Shown piece after piece: positions 62,824-64,000 of a stretch of DNA of 64,000 bases. Where the stretch lies: contig NC_092673.1 in assembly GCF_964355755.1 (NCBI RefSeq), positions 18,669,001 to 18,733,000 of the forward strand, in the 5' to 3' direction. The translations under genes and the position numbers were made by a program. Below the pieces are notes generated by a model, which was given only the letters and a program-made list of their open reading frames with translations, was not told the DNA's origin and made no database searches. Every line of letters begins with the position of its first letter. Position 1 is the first letter of the stretch. Origin of the DNA: Antedon mediterranea. Lineage: Eukaryota > Echinodermata > Crinoidea > Comatulida > Antedonidae.

Positions 62824-63374
62824 TCATAATATTGAAAACTTGCTTTTCTTCAACCATAGATTTCTCAGAGGATGATTTTCGACAGTTGATTACAGACTTT
62901 GCACAATGGTTTGATGAACGTGGACTCCTTAACAGGCTACAAGTTCTATTCATAGAAATAGTAGGTGACGTTGAAGCAGTGAAAAAAGTTACCAGTACAA
63001 TAAAACTTTTAGCTCTTTTAACTGCAAATGGAAAATTGAGTCAAACAAATCTGTCTGTACTGTATGATGCAATAAAAGTAACTGAACAATTTGGCTTTGA
63101 GTCAACTATCACAGAAAAGCTTCCTGCTTTCAAAGACATCAAGGAACATGAGGTAGTATCATTTCCTGCACACACCCTAACAATTTTTAAGCTAGGAAAA
63201 AGTCTTAGTGATTCAGATAAAGAAACTCTTGATGGACGATACAACTTCCCTGTCCTTAAGGGGTATACTGACAGCTGGAGTTTAATTTTGGATTTTGTTC
63301 CTCGAGGGTTGTTGAGTGAAGACAAAATTAAATCCGTTAAGAAGATGTTGAAAGATGAGAAAAAGTGGAGGTGA
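16640..63374 (+). CDS. Ankyrin-Roc-COR-death-fold (Roco-like) gene, 5' partial, 30 exons
   Basis: Overall gene model. Joining 30 exons with AG/GT borders gives 3966 in-frame bases (1321 residues plus TGA); every junction phase agrees, which is strong support. Predicted order in the visible protein: ankyrin-like repeats about 1-327, degenerate repeat 328-356, linker, Roc GTPase about 415-700 (P-loop 419-426, G3 550-555, G4 region 638-641), COR about 700-970, Cys-rich segment 996-1067, basic/Ser-rich linker 1067-1151, death-fold domain 1151-1321. Roc-COR proteins bind GTP and dimerise through COR; with ankyrin repeats and a death-fold domain this is probably a cytoplasmic signalling scaffold in immunity or cell death (inference). 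No start codon was recognised. Individual exons are listed separately. Confidence 0.85.
18539..19227. mobile_element. Terminal-inverted-repeat element (689 bp) with internal ORF
   Basis: Ends ggccatgta-A10-ttgttgatc and gatcaacaacc-T9-tacatggcc form inverted repeats of about 27 bp. Sister units have the uninterrupted phrase tttcacataatgtctg at this place, so the insertion is clear, though the target duplication is not clean. The interior is less AT-rich. The superfamily is not recognised. Confidence 0.65.
18650..18898 (-). CDS. Hypothetical 82-codon ORF inside the element
   Basis: Minus-strand ORF starting MSFVVLSITREGSSSPIKDW and ending in VSAQSKLSR. Composition is balanced and protein-like, unlike the AT-rich surroundings. 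It could be a captured host exon or a transposase remnant; I do not recognise it. An antisense ORF of 73 codons overlaps it, so coding is not proven. Confidence 0.25.
   Translation of the reverse strand: MSFVVLSITREGSSSPIKDWFGCEVTAVVTLSELYVELYTRKFDGESVVGDKPTLPTVYASDRKPGKGDGMIKVSAQSKLSR
19279..19389 (+). CDS. Ankyrin exon 2 (37 codons)
   Basis: Phase 0-0 exon of 111 bp between ctttccag and gtaaatg, one ankyrin repeat with a canonical TPLH motif. The residues after SYLG read SIYIAPT, the segment that varies most between copies. An inverted-repeat element (18539-19227) sits about 50 bp upstream of the acceptor, close enough to affect the branch point or polypyrimidine tract. Confidence 0.8.
20379..22218. 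mobile_element. hAT-like non-autonomous element (1840 bp)
   Basis: Perfect 16-bp terminal inverted repeats cagtgttctccccagg, flanked by a direct duplication CTGGT (20374-20378 and 22219-22223). Sister units have a single actggttttc at this site, so the 5-bp duplication is real. CAGTG-type ends are hAT-like, but hAT usually makes 8-bp duplications, so classification is tentative. Contains a G-run at 20419-20433 and internal tandem repeats. Confidence 0.75.
20545..21450. repeat. Internal tandem repeats of the hAT-like element
   Basis: About six diverged copies, mostly 170-180 bp apart, marked by ttggccggaaa, atagcgcgctagcaaac, cgatcgtagcc, ttccgcc and gaacgtcaaggggaattccc. A separate phrase, gagagacatggcagtaacaa plus acacgtg and ctctcggcggcg, occurs twice (near 21455 and 21880). 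Confidence 0.7.
22678..22788 (+). CDS. Ankyrin exon 3 (37 codons)
   Basis: Phase 0-0 exon of 111 bp with the same borders as its sisters. It starts Y-G-N-T-L-L-H and has R-N in place of G-S after SYL, and a Lys in the second helix (CLKQHG instead of CLIQHG). It pairs most closely with exon 6 (29919-30029), suggesting those two units share a recent duplication or conversion. Confidence 0.8.
23776..25256 (+). mobile_element. Helentron-like element, copy A (1481 bp)
   Basis: Starts with the palindrome aggttatatgcat-tatc-atgcatataacct; ends with the hairpin taattcgtca-tag-tgacgaatta (25227-25249), then aatctag. It is inserted in an ankyrin unit where sister copies read agcttaattatgacattgg; flanks are TT. 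The hairpin plus CTAG matches the Helitron 3' end, while the TT target and 5' palindrome fit the Helentron branch. Contains a tRNA-like segment. No long ORF. Confidence 0.6.
24844..24916 (+). other. tRNA-like segment with A and B boxes
   Basis: tggctcggtgg resembles a Pol III A box and agatcgagtct a B box, separated by the spacing seen in tRNA genes. The T-stem and acceptor stem do not pair well, so this is a tRNA-derived relic rather than a gene. The same segment is present inverted in copy C, about 47804-47876, and absent from copy B. Confidence 0.35.
25724..25831 (+). CDS. Ankyrin exon 4 (36 codons)
   Basis: Phase 0-0 exon of 108 bp, one codon shorter than exons 1-3 in the loop before PTLE. 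It starts F-G-D-T-P-L-H and carries EILTFL instead of EIVTCL, shared only with exon 7. Acceptor cctttccag, donor AAG|gtaaat. Confidence 0.8.
26573..27601. mobile_element. PIF/Harbinger-like element (1029 bp)
   Basis: 18-bp terminal inverted repeats gaccccatttacacttca, flanked by TAA duplications (26570-26572 and 27602-27604) that a sister unit shows singly in ctagtaagtgtc. A 3-bp TAA/TWA duplication and GACCCC-like ends fit PIF/Harbinger. Subterminal regions are rich in gccggcccgaag motifs in both orientations. Confidence 0.75.
26855..27133 (+). CDS. Hypothetical 92-codon ORF in the Harbinger-like element
   Basis: Starts MDQNNCIIALLLMFASRFLK, followed by a basic, Ser-rich stretch. It may be the remnant of an element-encoded protein; no transposase catalytic motif is visible. 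It ends at a stop 468 bp before the right terminus. Function unknown. Confidence 0.25.
   Translation: MDQNNCIIALLLMFASRFLKNSSRSYAFFTKRKTSSIDDDTNNAVQRSVTNRNNIAFSAYFRRKSYLKIRNASTDSRMDKIFTVKCSLKISL
28385..28492 (+). CDS. Ankyrin exon 5 (36 codons)
   Basis: Phase 0-0 exon of 108 bp. Differences from the consensus: G-Y-T at the start, N for the His of TPLH, PVSLQNE at the end. The donor is GAG|gtaaat rather than AAG|gtaaat. The His to Asn change in TPLH is shared with exon 8. Confidence 0.8.
29919..30029 (+). CDS. Ankyrin exon 6 (37 codons)
   Basis: Phase 0-0 exon of 111 bp, S-G-N-T-L-L-H start, SYLRNVYTAPT loop as in exon 3, and Gly in place of the Glu of LEIV. Spacing to exon 7 is 1561 bp with no transposon between, so this pair shows the clean unit length. 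Confidence 0.8.
31480..31587 (+). CDS. Ankyrin exon 7 (36 codons)
   Basis: Phase 0-0 exon of 108 bp, Y-G-D-T-P-L-H start and the EILTFL variant shared with exon 4. Downstream intron text (caggaatttgctag) also matches exon 4 rather than the other copies, so units 4 and 7 are sisters over more than the exon. Confidence 0.8.
33028..33135 (+). CDS. Ankyrin exon 8 (36 codons)
   Basis: Phase 0-0 exon of 108 bp, D-G-D-T-P-L-N start. Nearly identical to exon 5 across the whole exon. The following intron carries the 1.6 kb TA-flanked element at 34135-35749. Confidence 0.8.
34135..35749. mobile_element. TA-flanked inverted-repeat element (1615 bp)
   Basis: Ends ccgtatatttcggtatataa and, inverted, ccgtatatttcggtgtataa form about 27-bp inverted repeats with one mismatch, continuing into gtcgcac. 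Flanking TA is duplicated relative to ttcattaggtg in sister units, as for Tc1/mariner-type elements. Subterminal gggtgcgtcttataca occurs at both sides and again near 34877. A second inverted-repeat element is nested inside. Confidence 0.7.
34911..35665. mobile_element. Nested foldback element with 76-bp inverted repeats
   Basis: gtggttaggattccggcacc at the left and ggtgccggaatcctaaccac at the right begin inverted repeats of about 76 bp with roughly five differences. The surroundings show near-identical direct repeats tacaaaaaacacc (34898-34910) and tacaaaaaatacc (35670-35682), possibly a target duplication. Inner sequence is CpG-richer. Confidence 0.6.
36205..36309 (+). CDS. Ankyrin exon 9 (35 codons)
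   Basis: Phase 0-0 exon of 105 bp, the shortest of the series, with GRGDPT in the variable loop and HGVPV instead of HGAPV. Acceptor and donor are intact. It is the last complete member of the array; the two following units have damaged exons. Confidence 0.78.
37135..37330 (-). repeat. Inverted partial copy of the unit intron
   Basis: Reads as a diverged reverse complement of unit intron text: tttacgtaa, ttctagaatttttactcgat, aaagttggttcgtactttcg, gttagataattag. It is embedded in a unit whose own sequence breaks at about 37133 and resumes at about 38408. Confidence 0.6.
37331..38407. other. Insertion of unknown origin in an ankyrin unit
   Basis: About 1.1 kb with no match elsewhere in the window. 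It includes a perfect hairpin atgagtccaaat-caaaa-atttggactcat (38189-38217) and a polypyrimidine tract near 37731. No terminal repeats or coding sequence recognised. Confidence 0.4.
39019..39060 (+). pseudogene. Truncated ankyrin exon (remnant 10)
   Basis: After an intact acceptor (ctttccag) the exon begins N-G-D-T-L-L-H-L-Y but breaks after about 39 bp, where the sequence jumps straight into the start of another unit (ttcattgggtgttaaaaatc). No donor follows and the frame runs to a stop about 100 bp on. It is best read as a deletion that fused two units; the spliced gene probably skips it. Confidence 0.7.
39477..39500 (+). pseudogene. Ankyrin exon remnant 11 (3' end only)
   Basis: Only the last part of the exon survives (acaccagcaacattgcaaat, then aag before gtaatg), fused to the upstream intron text ttgttgtcagtatt. 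The acceptor and most of the exon are deleted. It marks the decayed 3' edge of the ankyrin array. Confidence 0.6.
39998..40082 (+). CDS. Degenerate last ankyrin repeat exon
   Basis: 85 bp exon after ttttttaatag, phase 0 in and phase 1 out, donor AAAA|gtaagt. It starts D-G-N-T-P-V-S-V-L, an ankyrin-like opening, then diverges (TEILNFFK). It is unrelated to the tandem exons at nucleotide level, so it is probably the ancestral capping repeat that the duplicated units feed into. Visible protein residues 328-356. Confidence 0.75.
40083..41735. other. Intron sequence with probable LINE 3' tail
   Basis: No exon seen. Around 40458-40590 the minus strand reads like a retrotransposon 3' region ending gatgaataaagagattgatt, possibly the tail of the LINE fragment further right. 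Near 41330-41370 an attgaattgaattg phrase resembles another LINE-type tail. Both are weak. Confidence 0.35.
41736..42490 (-). pseudogene. Broken LINE reverse transcriptase fragment
   Basis: Minus-strand frames give, in order, LLYAADLLLFADT (the RT catalytic motif, normally YADD, here YAAD), a GLQNLIIILEIFC helix with LSVNVNK, YLPENIWKHIFDKVLPILIYG, SNLSPIDHLRTRFSRFILGI and VKSELGRLSLNIDCFISIIH near the end. This is the C-terminal half of a non-LTR retrotransposon RT. Stops and at least one frameshift (near 42060) break it, and the 5' part is missing. Confidence 0.75.
43058..43150 (+). CDS. Linker exon between ankyrin repeats and Roc
   Basis: 93 bp, phase 1-1, acceptor ttttttag, donor GTG|gtaagt. 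It encodes a polar, Gln/Lys/Thr-rich linker (residues 356-387) with no recognised motif. The phase matches both neighbours. Confidence 0.8.
43461..44391 (+). mobile_element. Helentron-like element, copy B (931 bp)
   Basis: Same family as copy A: starts aggttat, shares cgcgatttaacgaaatcacg, gtgcgtagcgcatataacgc and atcaatgcatataacct, and ends attctag before a T-run. It lacks the A/T-rich 5' portion, the tRNA-like segment and the 3' hairpin. Lies just upstream of the P-loop exon. Confidence 0.6.
44457..44604 (+). CDS. Roc GTPase exon with P-loop
   Basis: 148 bp, phase 1 in and 2 out. An amphipathic lead (ELDFQKAYNEALKDG) is followed by a beta strand (MLKVI) and the Walker A / G1 motif GQEGVGKT at residues 419-426, then CLINACLGKE. 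This binds the GTP phosphates in Roc, Ras and related GTPases. The exon begins 65 bp after a Helentron-like insertion (43461-44391). Confidence 0.9.
45008..45093 (+). CDS. Roc GTPase exon (switch I region)
   Basis: 86 bp, phase 2 in and 1 out, acceptor ttgccag, donor GTG|gtaaac. Encodes FEEKHVVTDGIAVIRTAST, then TWTEAKADSG. The T-D-G-I stretch is in the position of the Roc G2 / switch I segment, where a Thr contacts magnesium. Residues 436-465. Confidence 0.85.
45427..45491 (+). CDS. Roc insert exon, basic
   Basis: 65 bp, phase 1 in, 0 out. Encodes NTIQQYTKMVTDKLRKKKTV. Two in-phase donors are possible, six bases apart (gtaaac at 45486, gtatgt at 45492); I chose the second as the better donor. 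A foldback-like element begins 28 bp beyond the chosen donor. Confidence 0.75.
45519..47440. mobile_element. Foldback-like minisatellite element (1922 bp)
   Basis: Left arm (45519-45660) is made of ggacaactaccccc-type repeats; right arm (about 46018-47440) holds the inverted form, gtagttgtcc(tag/ggg), in roughly 90 copies of 14-16 bp. Inside the arms, acttcaaaacatagggagag (45663) is inverted at about 45905-45938. The whole is flanked by a 9-bp direct repeat AATGAAAAC (45510-45518 and 47441-47449). Inverted arms built from short tandem repeats with 9-bp duplications are the hallmark of Foldback elements. Confidence 0.7.
47460..48951 (-). mobile_element. Helentron-like element, copy C (1492 bp)
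   Basis: Full-length copy in reverse orientation: CTAG at 47460-47463, hairpin taattcgtcac-tatgacgaatta, tRNA-like segment about 47804-47876, an AAAT microsatellite near 48865-48903, and the palindrome aggttatatgcat-atc-atgcatataacct ending at 48951. Flanks are TT on both sides when read on its own strand. It begins ten bases after the foldback element's target duplication. Confidence 0.62.
49188..49260 (+). CDS. Roc insert exon, acidic
   Basis: 73 bp, phase 0 in, 1 out, acceptor ttatgtgtcag, donor ATG|gtatgt. Encodes IDMKPPIDDDDGIVVDYNN followed by HGNND. This low-complexity acidic run lies between the P-loop and G3 and lengthens that part of the Roc domain beyond what I expect for the family. 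Confidence 0.78.
49261..50070. other. Intron with an unrecognised 62-codon ORF
   Basis: 49582-49770 (+) encodes a basic peptide containing CTCRLDGHVSKLAKLN and ELKHLIKTLKGAYKDA, with balanced codon use that stands out from the AT-rich intron. It may be a fragment of a mobile-element protein. No exon borders fit the host gene frame. Confidence 0.25.
50071..50228 (+). CDS. Roc GTPase exon with G3 motif
   Basis: 158 bp, phase 1 in, 0 out. An acidic/Gln-rich lead (residues 511-545) runs into FNIWDHGGQLIYHGLHR. WDHGGQ (550-555) is the Roc G3 / switch II motif, and the following IYH resembles the usual Roc WDxGGQxxYxxxH pattern. Donor CGG|gtaagt. Confidence 0.9.
50432..50745. mobile_element. TA-flanked MITE (314 bp)
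   Basis: Short inverted ends ttgtcccc / ggggacaa with flanking TA on both sides (50430-50431 and 50746-50747), AT-rich interior. Consistent with a Tc1/mariner-type MITE. Part of its interior resembles 225-300 of this window. Confidence 0.55.
50848..50937 (+). CDS. Roc GTPase exon (core strand)
   Basis: 90 bp, phase 0-0, acceptor tttgcag, donor GGA|gtaagt. Encodes MFMTLQALYIVVFDLSKPLD and more; ALYIVVFDLSKPL is the hydrophobic strand and loop typical of Roc domains after switch II. Residues 564-593. The preceding intron holds a small TA-flanked MITE. Confidence 0.9.
51069..51248 (+). CDS. Roc GTPase exon with G4 region (THKG)
   Basis: 180 bp, phase 0-0. Encodes the helix RKFQHHWTNLQFILSYMLSV, an acidic loop, then PTILIVGTHKG. 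The G4 motif of Roc is normally T-H-x-D (as N-K-x-D in Ras), with Asp contacting guanine; here the residue is Gly (codon GGT at 51210-51212). The donor used is GAG|gttaat. An alternative donor (G|gtaagc at 51211) would give a frame leading to a stop in the next exon. Confidence 0.88.
51401..51658 (+). CDS. Roc-COR junction exon
   Basis: 258 bp, phase 0-0, acceptor ttacaaacag, donor GAG|gtaaat. Starts AEKVFKIIQDVLKTKPYGNH, then VYHKYFAIENS (end of Roc). The segment QPFPLKWMRFRCDLHDLR resembles the start of COR, where (I/F)P..W..(F/L) is common. Residues 654-739. Confidence 0.88.
51977..52171 (+). CDS. COR domain exon 1
   Basis: 195 bp, phase 0-0. Contains VLLNFLYDLGEIVYMPDN and VVLDPMRLVEIVTKFV, matching the COR signature L.fLh..G.i.yf...L.D.viLDP.WL. 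COR mediates dimerisation of Roco proteins and couples to GTPase cycling. Donor CCC|gtaagt. Confidence 0.92.
52471..52743. mobile_element. piggyBac-like MITE (273 bp)
   Basis: Ends cccttttactgcgtg and, inverted, cccttt-cactgtgcg, with TTAA directly outside on both sides (52467-52470, 52744-52747). CCCTTT-type ends plus TTAA are characteristic of piggyBac MITEs. Internal accgggta motifs repeat. Confidence 0.7.
52861..53055 (+). CDS. COR domain exon 2
   Basis: 195 bp, phase 0-0, acceptor tttttttag, donor ACA|gtaggt. Encodes FDKLDKGILEEDLLRKLW, then FLVALMIQLGFICERK, which fits the winged-helix-like part of COR (G.l....l..lW......ll.lm..f.l). Residues 805-869. Confidence 0.9.
53249..53554 (+). 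CDS. COR domain exon 3
   Basis: 306 bp, phase 0-0. Begins KSVGKRSFFVPLRLA, then IYYDFEGYLPDVLFPYLIIE, the COR C-terminal pattern (f.vP..L....F..fLP.glf..li). Then alternating beta strands and a charged end (ITKNDERKFLLK). Donor AAG|gtaata. Residues 870-971. Confidence 0.9.
53719..53790 (+). CDS. Short post-COR exon
   Basis: 72 bp, phase 0-0, acceptor ctttctag, donor TTG|gtatgt. Encodes MAIKRTDSFDETSNEEPSAE and four more residues: a Ser/Glu-rich linker. As a symmetric exon it can be skipped without frameshift. Confidence 0.75.
53791..54512. other. Intron, nothing recognised
   Basis: AT-rich intron between the short post-COR exon and the Cys-rich exon. No repeats, RNA genes or conserved frames seen. 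Confidence 0.5.
54513..54726 (+). CDS. Cys-rich exon after COR
   Basis: 214 bp, phase 0 in, 1 out. After a helical lead (VLSTVEKSFKQSKDGG) come six Cys residues: RCIPCRC, FQCRKFTC and DVTC. The spacing (C-x2-C-x-C ... C-x5-C ... C) suggests a small zinc-binding or disulphide fold such as those seen downstream of COR in some Roco proteins; this is inferred from pattern only. Residues 996-1067. Confidence 0.82.
54961..55350. repeat. 88-90 bp tandem repeat, about 4.4 copies
   Basis: aatcattattgataatctat recurs at 54977, 55067, 55157, 55245 and 55333, each followed by acattgttacaacatgctgc and a cag-tagtagta run whose length changes the period from 90 to 88 bp. Intronic. Confidence 0.85.
55649..55684 (+). 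CDS. Basic linker exon, copy 1
   Basis: 36 bp, phase 1-1, acceptor atttgcag, donor AAG|gtaatt. Encodes DETERKRRNSDEG. The exon and its upstream intron recur twice downstream (57194, 58403). KRKRR-type clusters across these copies could serve as nuclear localisation or phospholipid-binding stretches, but nothing shows that directly. Confidence 0.65.
55957..57057. mobile_element. TTAA-flanked inverted-repeat element (1101 bp)
   Basis: Ends aatggacctgaaatgga and, inverted, the same 17 bases, continuing with one difference into tttcgat; TTAA abuts both ends (55953-55956, 57058-57061). Block copy 3 lacks it. The interior holds a CpG-rich stretch with a minus-strand 66-codon ORF (56533-56733) of unknown identity. 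Confidence 0.65.
57194..57238 (+). CDS. Basic linker exon, copy 2
   Basis: 45 bp, phase 1-1, acceptor atttgcag, donor AAG|gtgatt. Encodes DEIGPMMRRRKIRYQG. Paralogous to 55649 and 58403 through the shared acceptor context and D-E start. Confidence 0.68.
57541..57603 (+). CDS. Ser-rich linker exon, copy 1
   Basis: 63 bp, phase 1-1, acceptor tcctttttag, donor AAG|gtaagt. Encodes GSDDEDQNEGASSSHQSQPR then EG. It has a paralogue at 58690 and forms the second half of a duplicated exon pair. Confidence 0.7.
57813..58129 (+). mobile_element. tRNA-derived SINE
   Basis: 5' head resembles a class II (Leu/Ser-like) tRNA: acceptor gtgagtg pairs with cactcac, A box tggccgagcgg, B box ggttcgaggc. A body follows with cttctcggataaggactata and ccgtaggtcc, a phrase I associate with SINEs of marine invertebrates, and an (aaac)n tail. 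It is flanked by ATAAGT (57807-57812 and 58130-58135); the block copy at 55480 lacks it. Confidence 0.8.
58403..58447 (+). CDS. Basic linker exon, copy 3
   Basis: 45 bp, phase 1-1, acceptor atttgcag, donor AAG|gtgatt. Encodes DEIGRTKRKRRKPGQG. The strongest basic cluster of the three copies. Confidence 0.68.
58690..58752 (+). CDS. Ser-rich linker exon, copy 2
   Basis: 63 bp, phase 1-1, acceptor cctttttag, donor AAG|gtaagt. Encodes GSSDKDQNEGTSSSHQSTQR then EG. Differs from 57541 at several codons without changing length or frame. Confidence 0.7.
58798..60331 (+). repeat. 85-bp minisatellite, about 18 copies
   Basis: Unit begins aaccttacaactttacttcc, includes gaaacacatggtatataccc and tttactagtgtttatttgca. 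Variants (ttcctttatag, atcctttatgg, aattcctttatgg) recur every three units, giving a 255-bp higher-order period over about 59250-60290. Located in the intron after the last Ser-rich exon. The open frames it produces are by-products. Confidence 0.95.
60332..60837. other. Intron with a small foldback
   Basis: gacaaggtagtt (60558-60569) is inverted as aactaccttgtc (60668-60679), and tgatcaca / tgtgatca lie inside: a 122-bp stem-loop, probably an old MITE. Nothing else recognised. Confidence 0.45.
60838..61009. mobile_element. TA-flanked MITE with 20-bp perfect inverted repeats (172 bp)
   Basis: cagtcaactctcccaatacc at 60838-60857 is exactly inverted at 60990-61009; TA flanks both ends within TA-rich sequence. 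Inside, (c/g)aatacc(a/g)gactt motifs repeat subterminally. CAGT-type ends with TA and subterminal repeats fit the pogo/Tigger branch of Tc1/mariner. Confidence 0.75.
61120..61191 (+). tRNA. tRNA-like gene 1, anticodon AUC (Asp-type)
   Basis: 72-nt cloverleaf: acceptor gcctcag/ttggggc (with G-U pairs), A box tggtctaatgg, anticodon stem ctgc/gcag with loop atatcaa, four-base variable region, T-arm ccgag-ttcgagt-cttgg, discriminator G73. U33 places the anticodon as AUC, complementary to GAU (Asp). The T-stem has one G-U pair. A T5 run follows at 61194-61198, a good Pol III terminator. Confidence 0.75.
61492..61563 (+). tRNA. tRNA-like gene 2, anticodon AUC (Asp-type)
   Basis: Same as gene 1 except that the T-stem reads ctcgg and pairs perfectly, and the downstream run is only TTT (actttctctc), so no immediate Pol III terminator is present. 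Confidence 0.7.
61864..61935 (+). tRNA. tRNA-like gene 3, anticodon AUC (Asp-type)
   Basis: Identical in type to gene 1 (G-U pair in the T-stem, T5 terminator). Confidence 0.75.
62236..62307 (+). tRNA. tRNA-like gene 4, anticodon AUC (Asp-type)
   Basis: Identical in type to gene 2 (perfect T-stem, no T4 run immediately downstream). Confidence 0.7.
62608..62679 (+). tRNA. tRNA-like gene 5, anticodon AUC (Asp-type)
   Basis: Identical in type to genes 2 and 4. It is the last copy and breaks the strict A-B alternation. Confidence 0.7.
62791..62819. repeat. TA microsatellite
   Basis: About 14 TA units, expanded from the tatatatata box of the 372-bp repeat spacer at the end of the array, 40 bp upstream of the terminal exon's acceptor. 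Confidence 0.9.
62860..63374 (+). CDS. Terminal exon: DED-like death-fold domain
   Basis: 515 bp, phase 1 in, ends with TGA at 63372-63374. Starts DFSEDDFRQLITDFAQWFDE. The stretch LLALLTANGKLSQTNLSVLY, then a hydrophobic helix, resembles the second half of a death effector domain (L..L...g.L...nL..L...). A second segment (WSLILDFVPRGLLSEDKI) also looks like a death-fold helix pair. Such domains recruit partners by homotypic contacts, for example caspase adaptors. Assignment to DED rather than Death or CARD is uncertain. Confidence 0.85.
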
Positions 63375-63415
63375 CTTTGCAGTGGTTTATTGTTCAACAT
63401 TGATATAACTATGCA

Positions 63416-63421
63416 AATAAA
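63416..63421 (+). promoter_or_regulatory. Polyadenylation signal AATAAA
   Basis: Canonical AATAAA 42 bases after the stop codon of the terminal exon, giving a short 3' untranslated region. Confidence 0.6.
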
Positions 63422-63623
63422 CAATGGATTGCAATAACATAAATAATGAAAATAATTATTATTTAGGGAACACTTGACAACTTTACACACTTCACATGGC
63501 CTATTGCAGCTAATGAGATTTAAAGCTATTCATTTTACTGTTTTTATTTTTGGAATATTAAACACCAGAAACTTTTCAAATTGAACTCTCATTTCTTTAG
63601 CAATATATGTCCTGTATGTATTG

Positions 63624-64000
63624 TAATACTGCAATGCAGATTGTACACTATAGTCTATCTTGTATGAGTAGCCATTTATTTGTCAATGTAGTGTTAGGGT
63701 GTCATACCTCAGTGTATGCATTATAATACCACAATGCACGTAGTACGCTATAGTCTATCTTGTATGAGCAGCCATTTATTTGTCAATGTATTGTTAGGAT
63801 GTCATACCTCAGTGTGTAATTCCACAATGCAGGTAGTATGCTATAGTCTATCTTGTATGAGCAGCCGTTTATTTGTCAATGTAATGTTAGCGTGTCATAC
63901 CTCAGTGTATGCATAATACCACAATGCAGGTAGTACGCTATAGTCTATCTTGTATGAGCAGCCATTTATTTGTCAATGTATTGTTAGGATGTCATACCTC
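63624..64000. repeat. 93-100 bp tandem repeat, about 3.7 copies, runs off the window
   Basis: ctatagtctatcttgtatga recurs at 63648, 63748, 63841 and 63938, each followed by gcagcc(a/g)tttatttgtcaat and gtcatacctcagtgt. It lies just downstream of the Roco-like gene. The short ORF across it is a by-product. Confidence 0.85.

Overview
The window is metazoan nuclear DNA: AT-rich, with spliced exons, GT-AG introns, dense transposons, satellites and tRNA genes. The one substantial gene encodes an ankyrin-Roc-COR protein ending in a death-fold domain, an architecture I associate with innate-immune or apoptotic Roco proteins of marine invertebrate deuterostomes. I would not name a species. There is no sign of prokaryotic, organellar or viral sequence.

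Layout. 1-3270 is non-coding, with one TTAA-flanked inverted-repeat element and a diverged tandem repeat. 3270-15590 is a 12 kb array of Helitron/Helentron-like non-autonomous elements: eight copies of a hairpin-plus-CTAG terminus, all in one orientation. 15590-39510 is a tandem array of about 1.55 kb gene units, each normally carrying one 105-111 bp ankyrin exon (nine intact exons, two decayed). Different transposons have landed in different units: hAT-like, PIF/Harbinger-like, TA-flanked with a nested foldback, Helentron-like, and an unclassified terminal-inverted-repeat element. 39998-63374 holds the rest of the gene, 21 exons on the + strand. Its introns contain a broken LINE, two more Helentron-like copies, a foldback-like minisatellite element with a 9-bp target duplication, several MITEs, a tRNA-derived SINE, an 85-bp minisatellite of about 18 copies, and five tandem 372-bp repeats that each hold a tRNA-like gene with anticodon AUC. 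A short satellite closes the window.

The gene. Joining 30 exons (nine ankyrin plus 21) gives 3966 coding bases with every junction in phase, 1321 residues and a stop. The start codon and any N-terminal exons lie outside the window or were not recognised. Order: at least nine ankyrin-like repeats, a degenerate last repeat, a linker, a Roc GTPase (P-loop GQEGVGKT, G3 WDHGGQ, an unusual G4 THKG), COR, a Cys-rich segment, a basic/Ser-rich linker from a multiplied exon block, and a C-terminal DED-like domain. The ankyrin exons are phase 0-0 and the linker exons phase 1-1, so duplication or skipping of either keeps the frame.

Most compelling points: the ankyrin-exon array with transposons whose empty sites survive in sister units; the tandem Helentron-like array sharing its termini with three dispersed copies; the foldback-like element; and the tRNA-like array with an anticodon not normal for eukaryotes. 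All calls come from reading the sequence by eye; no database search was run.
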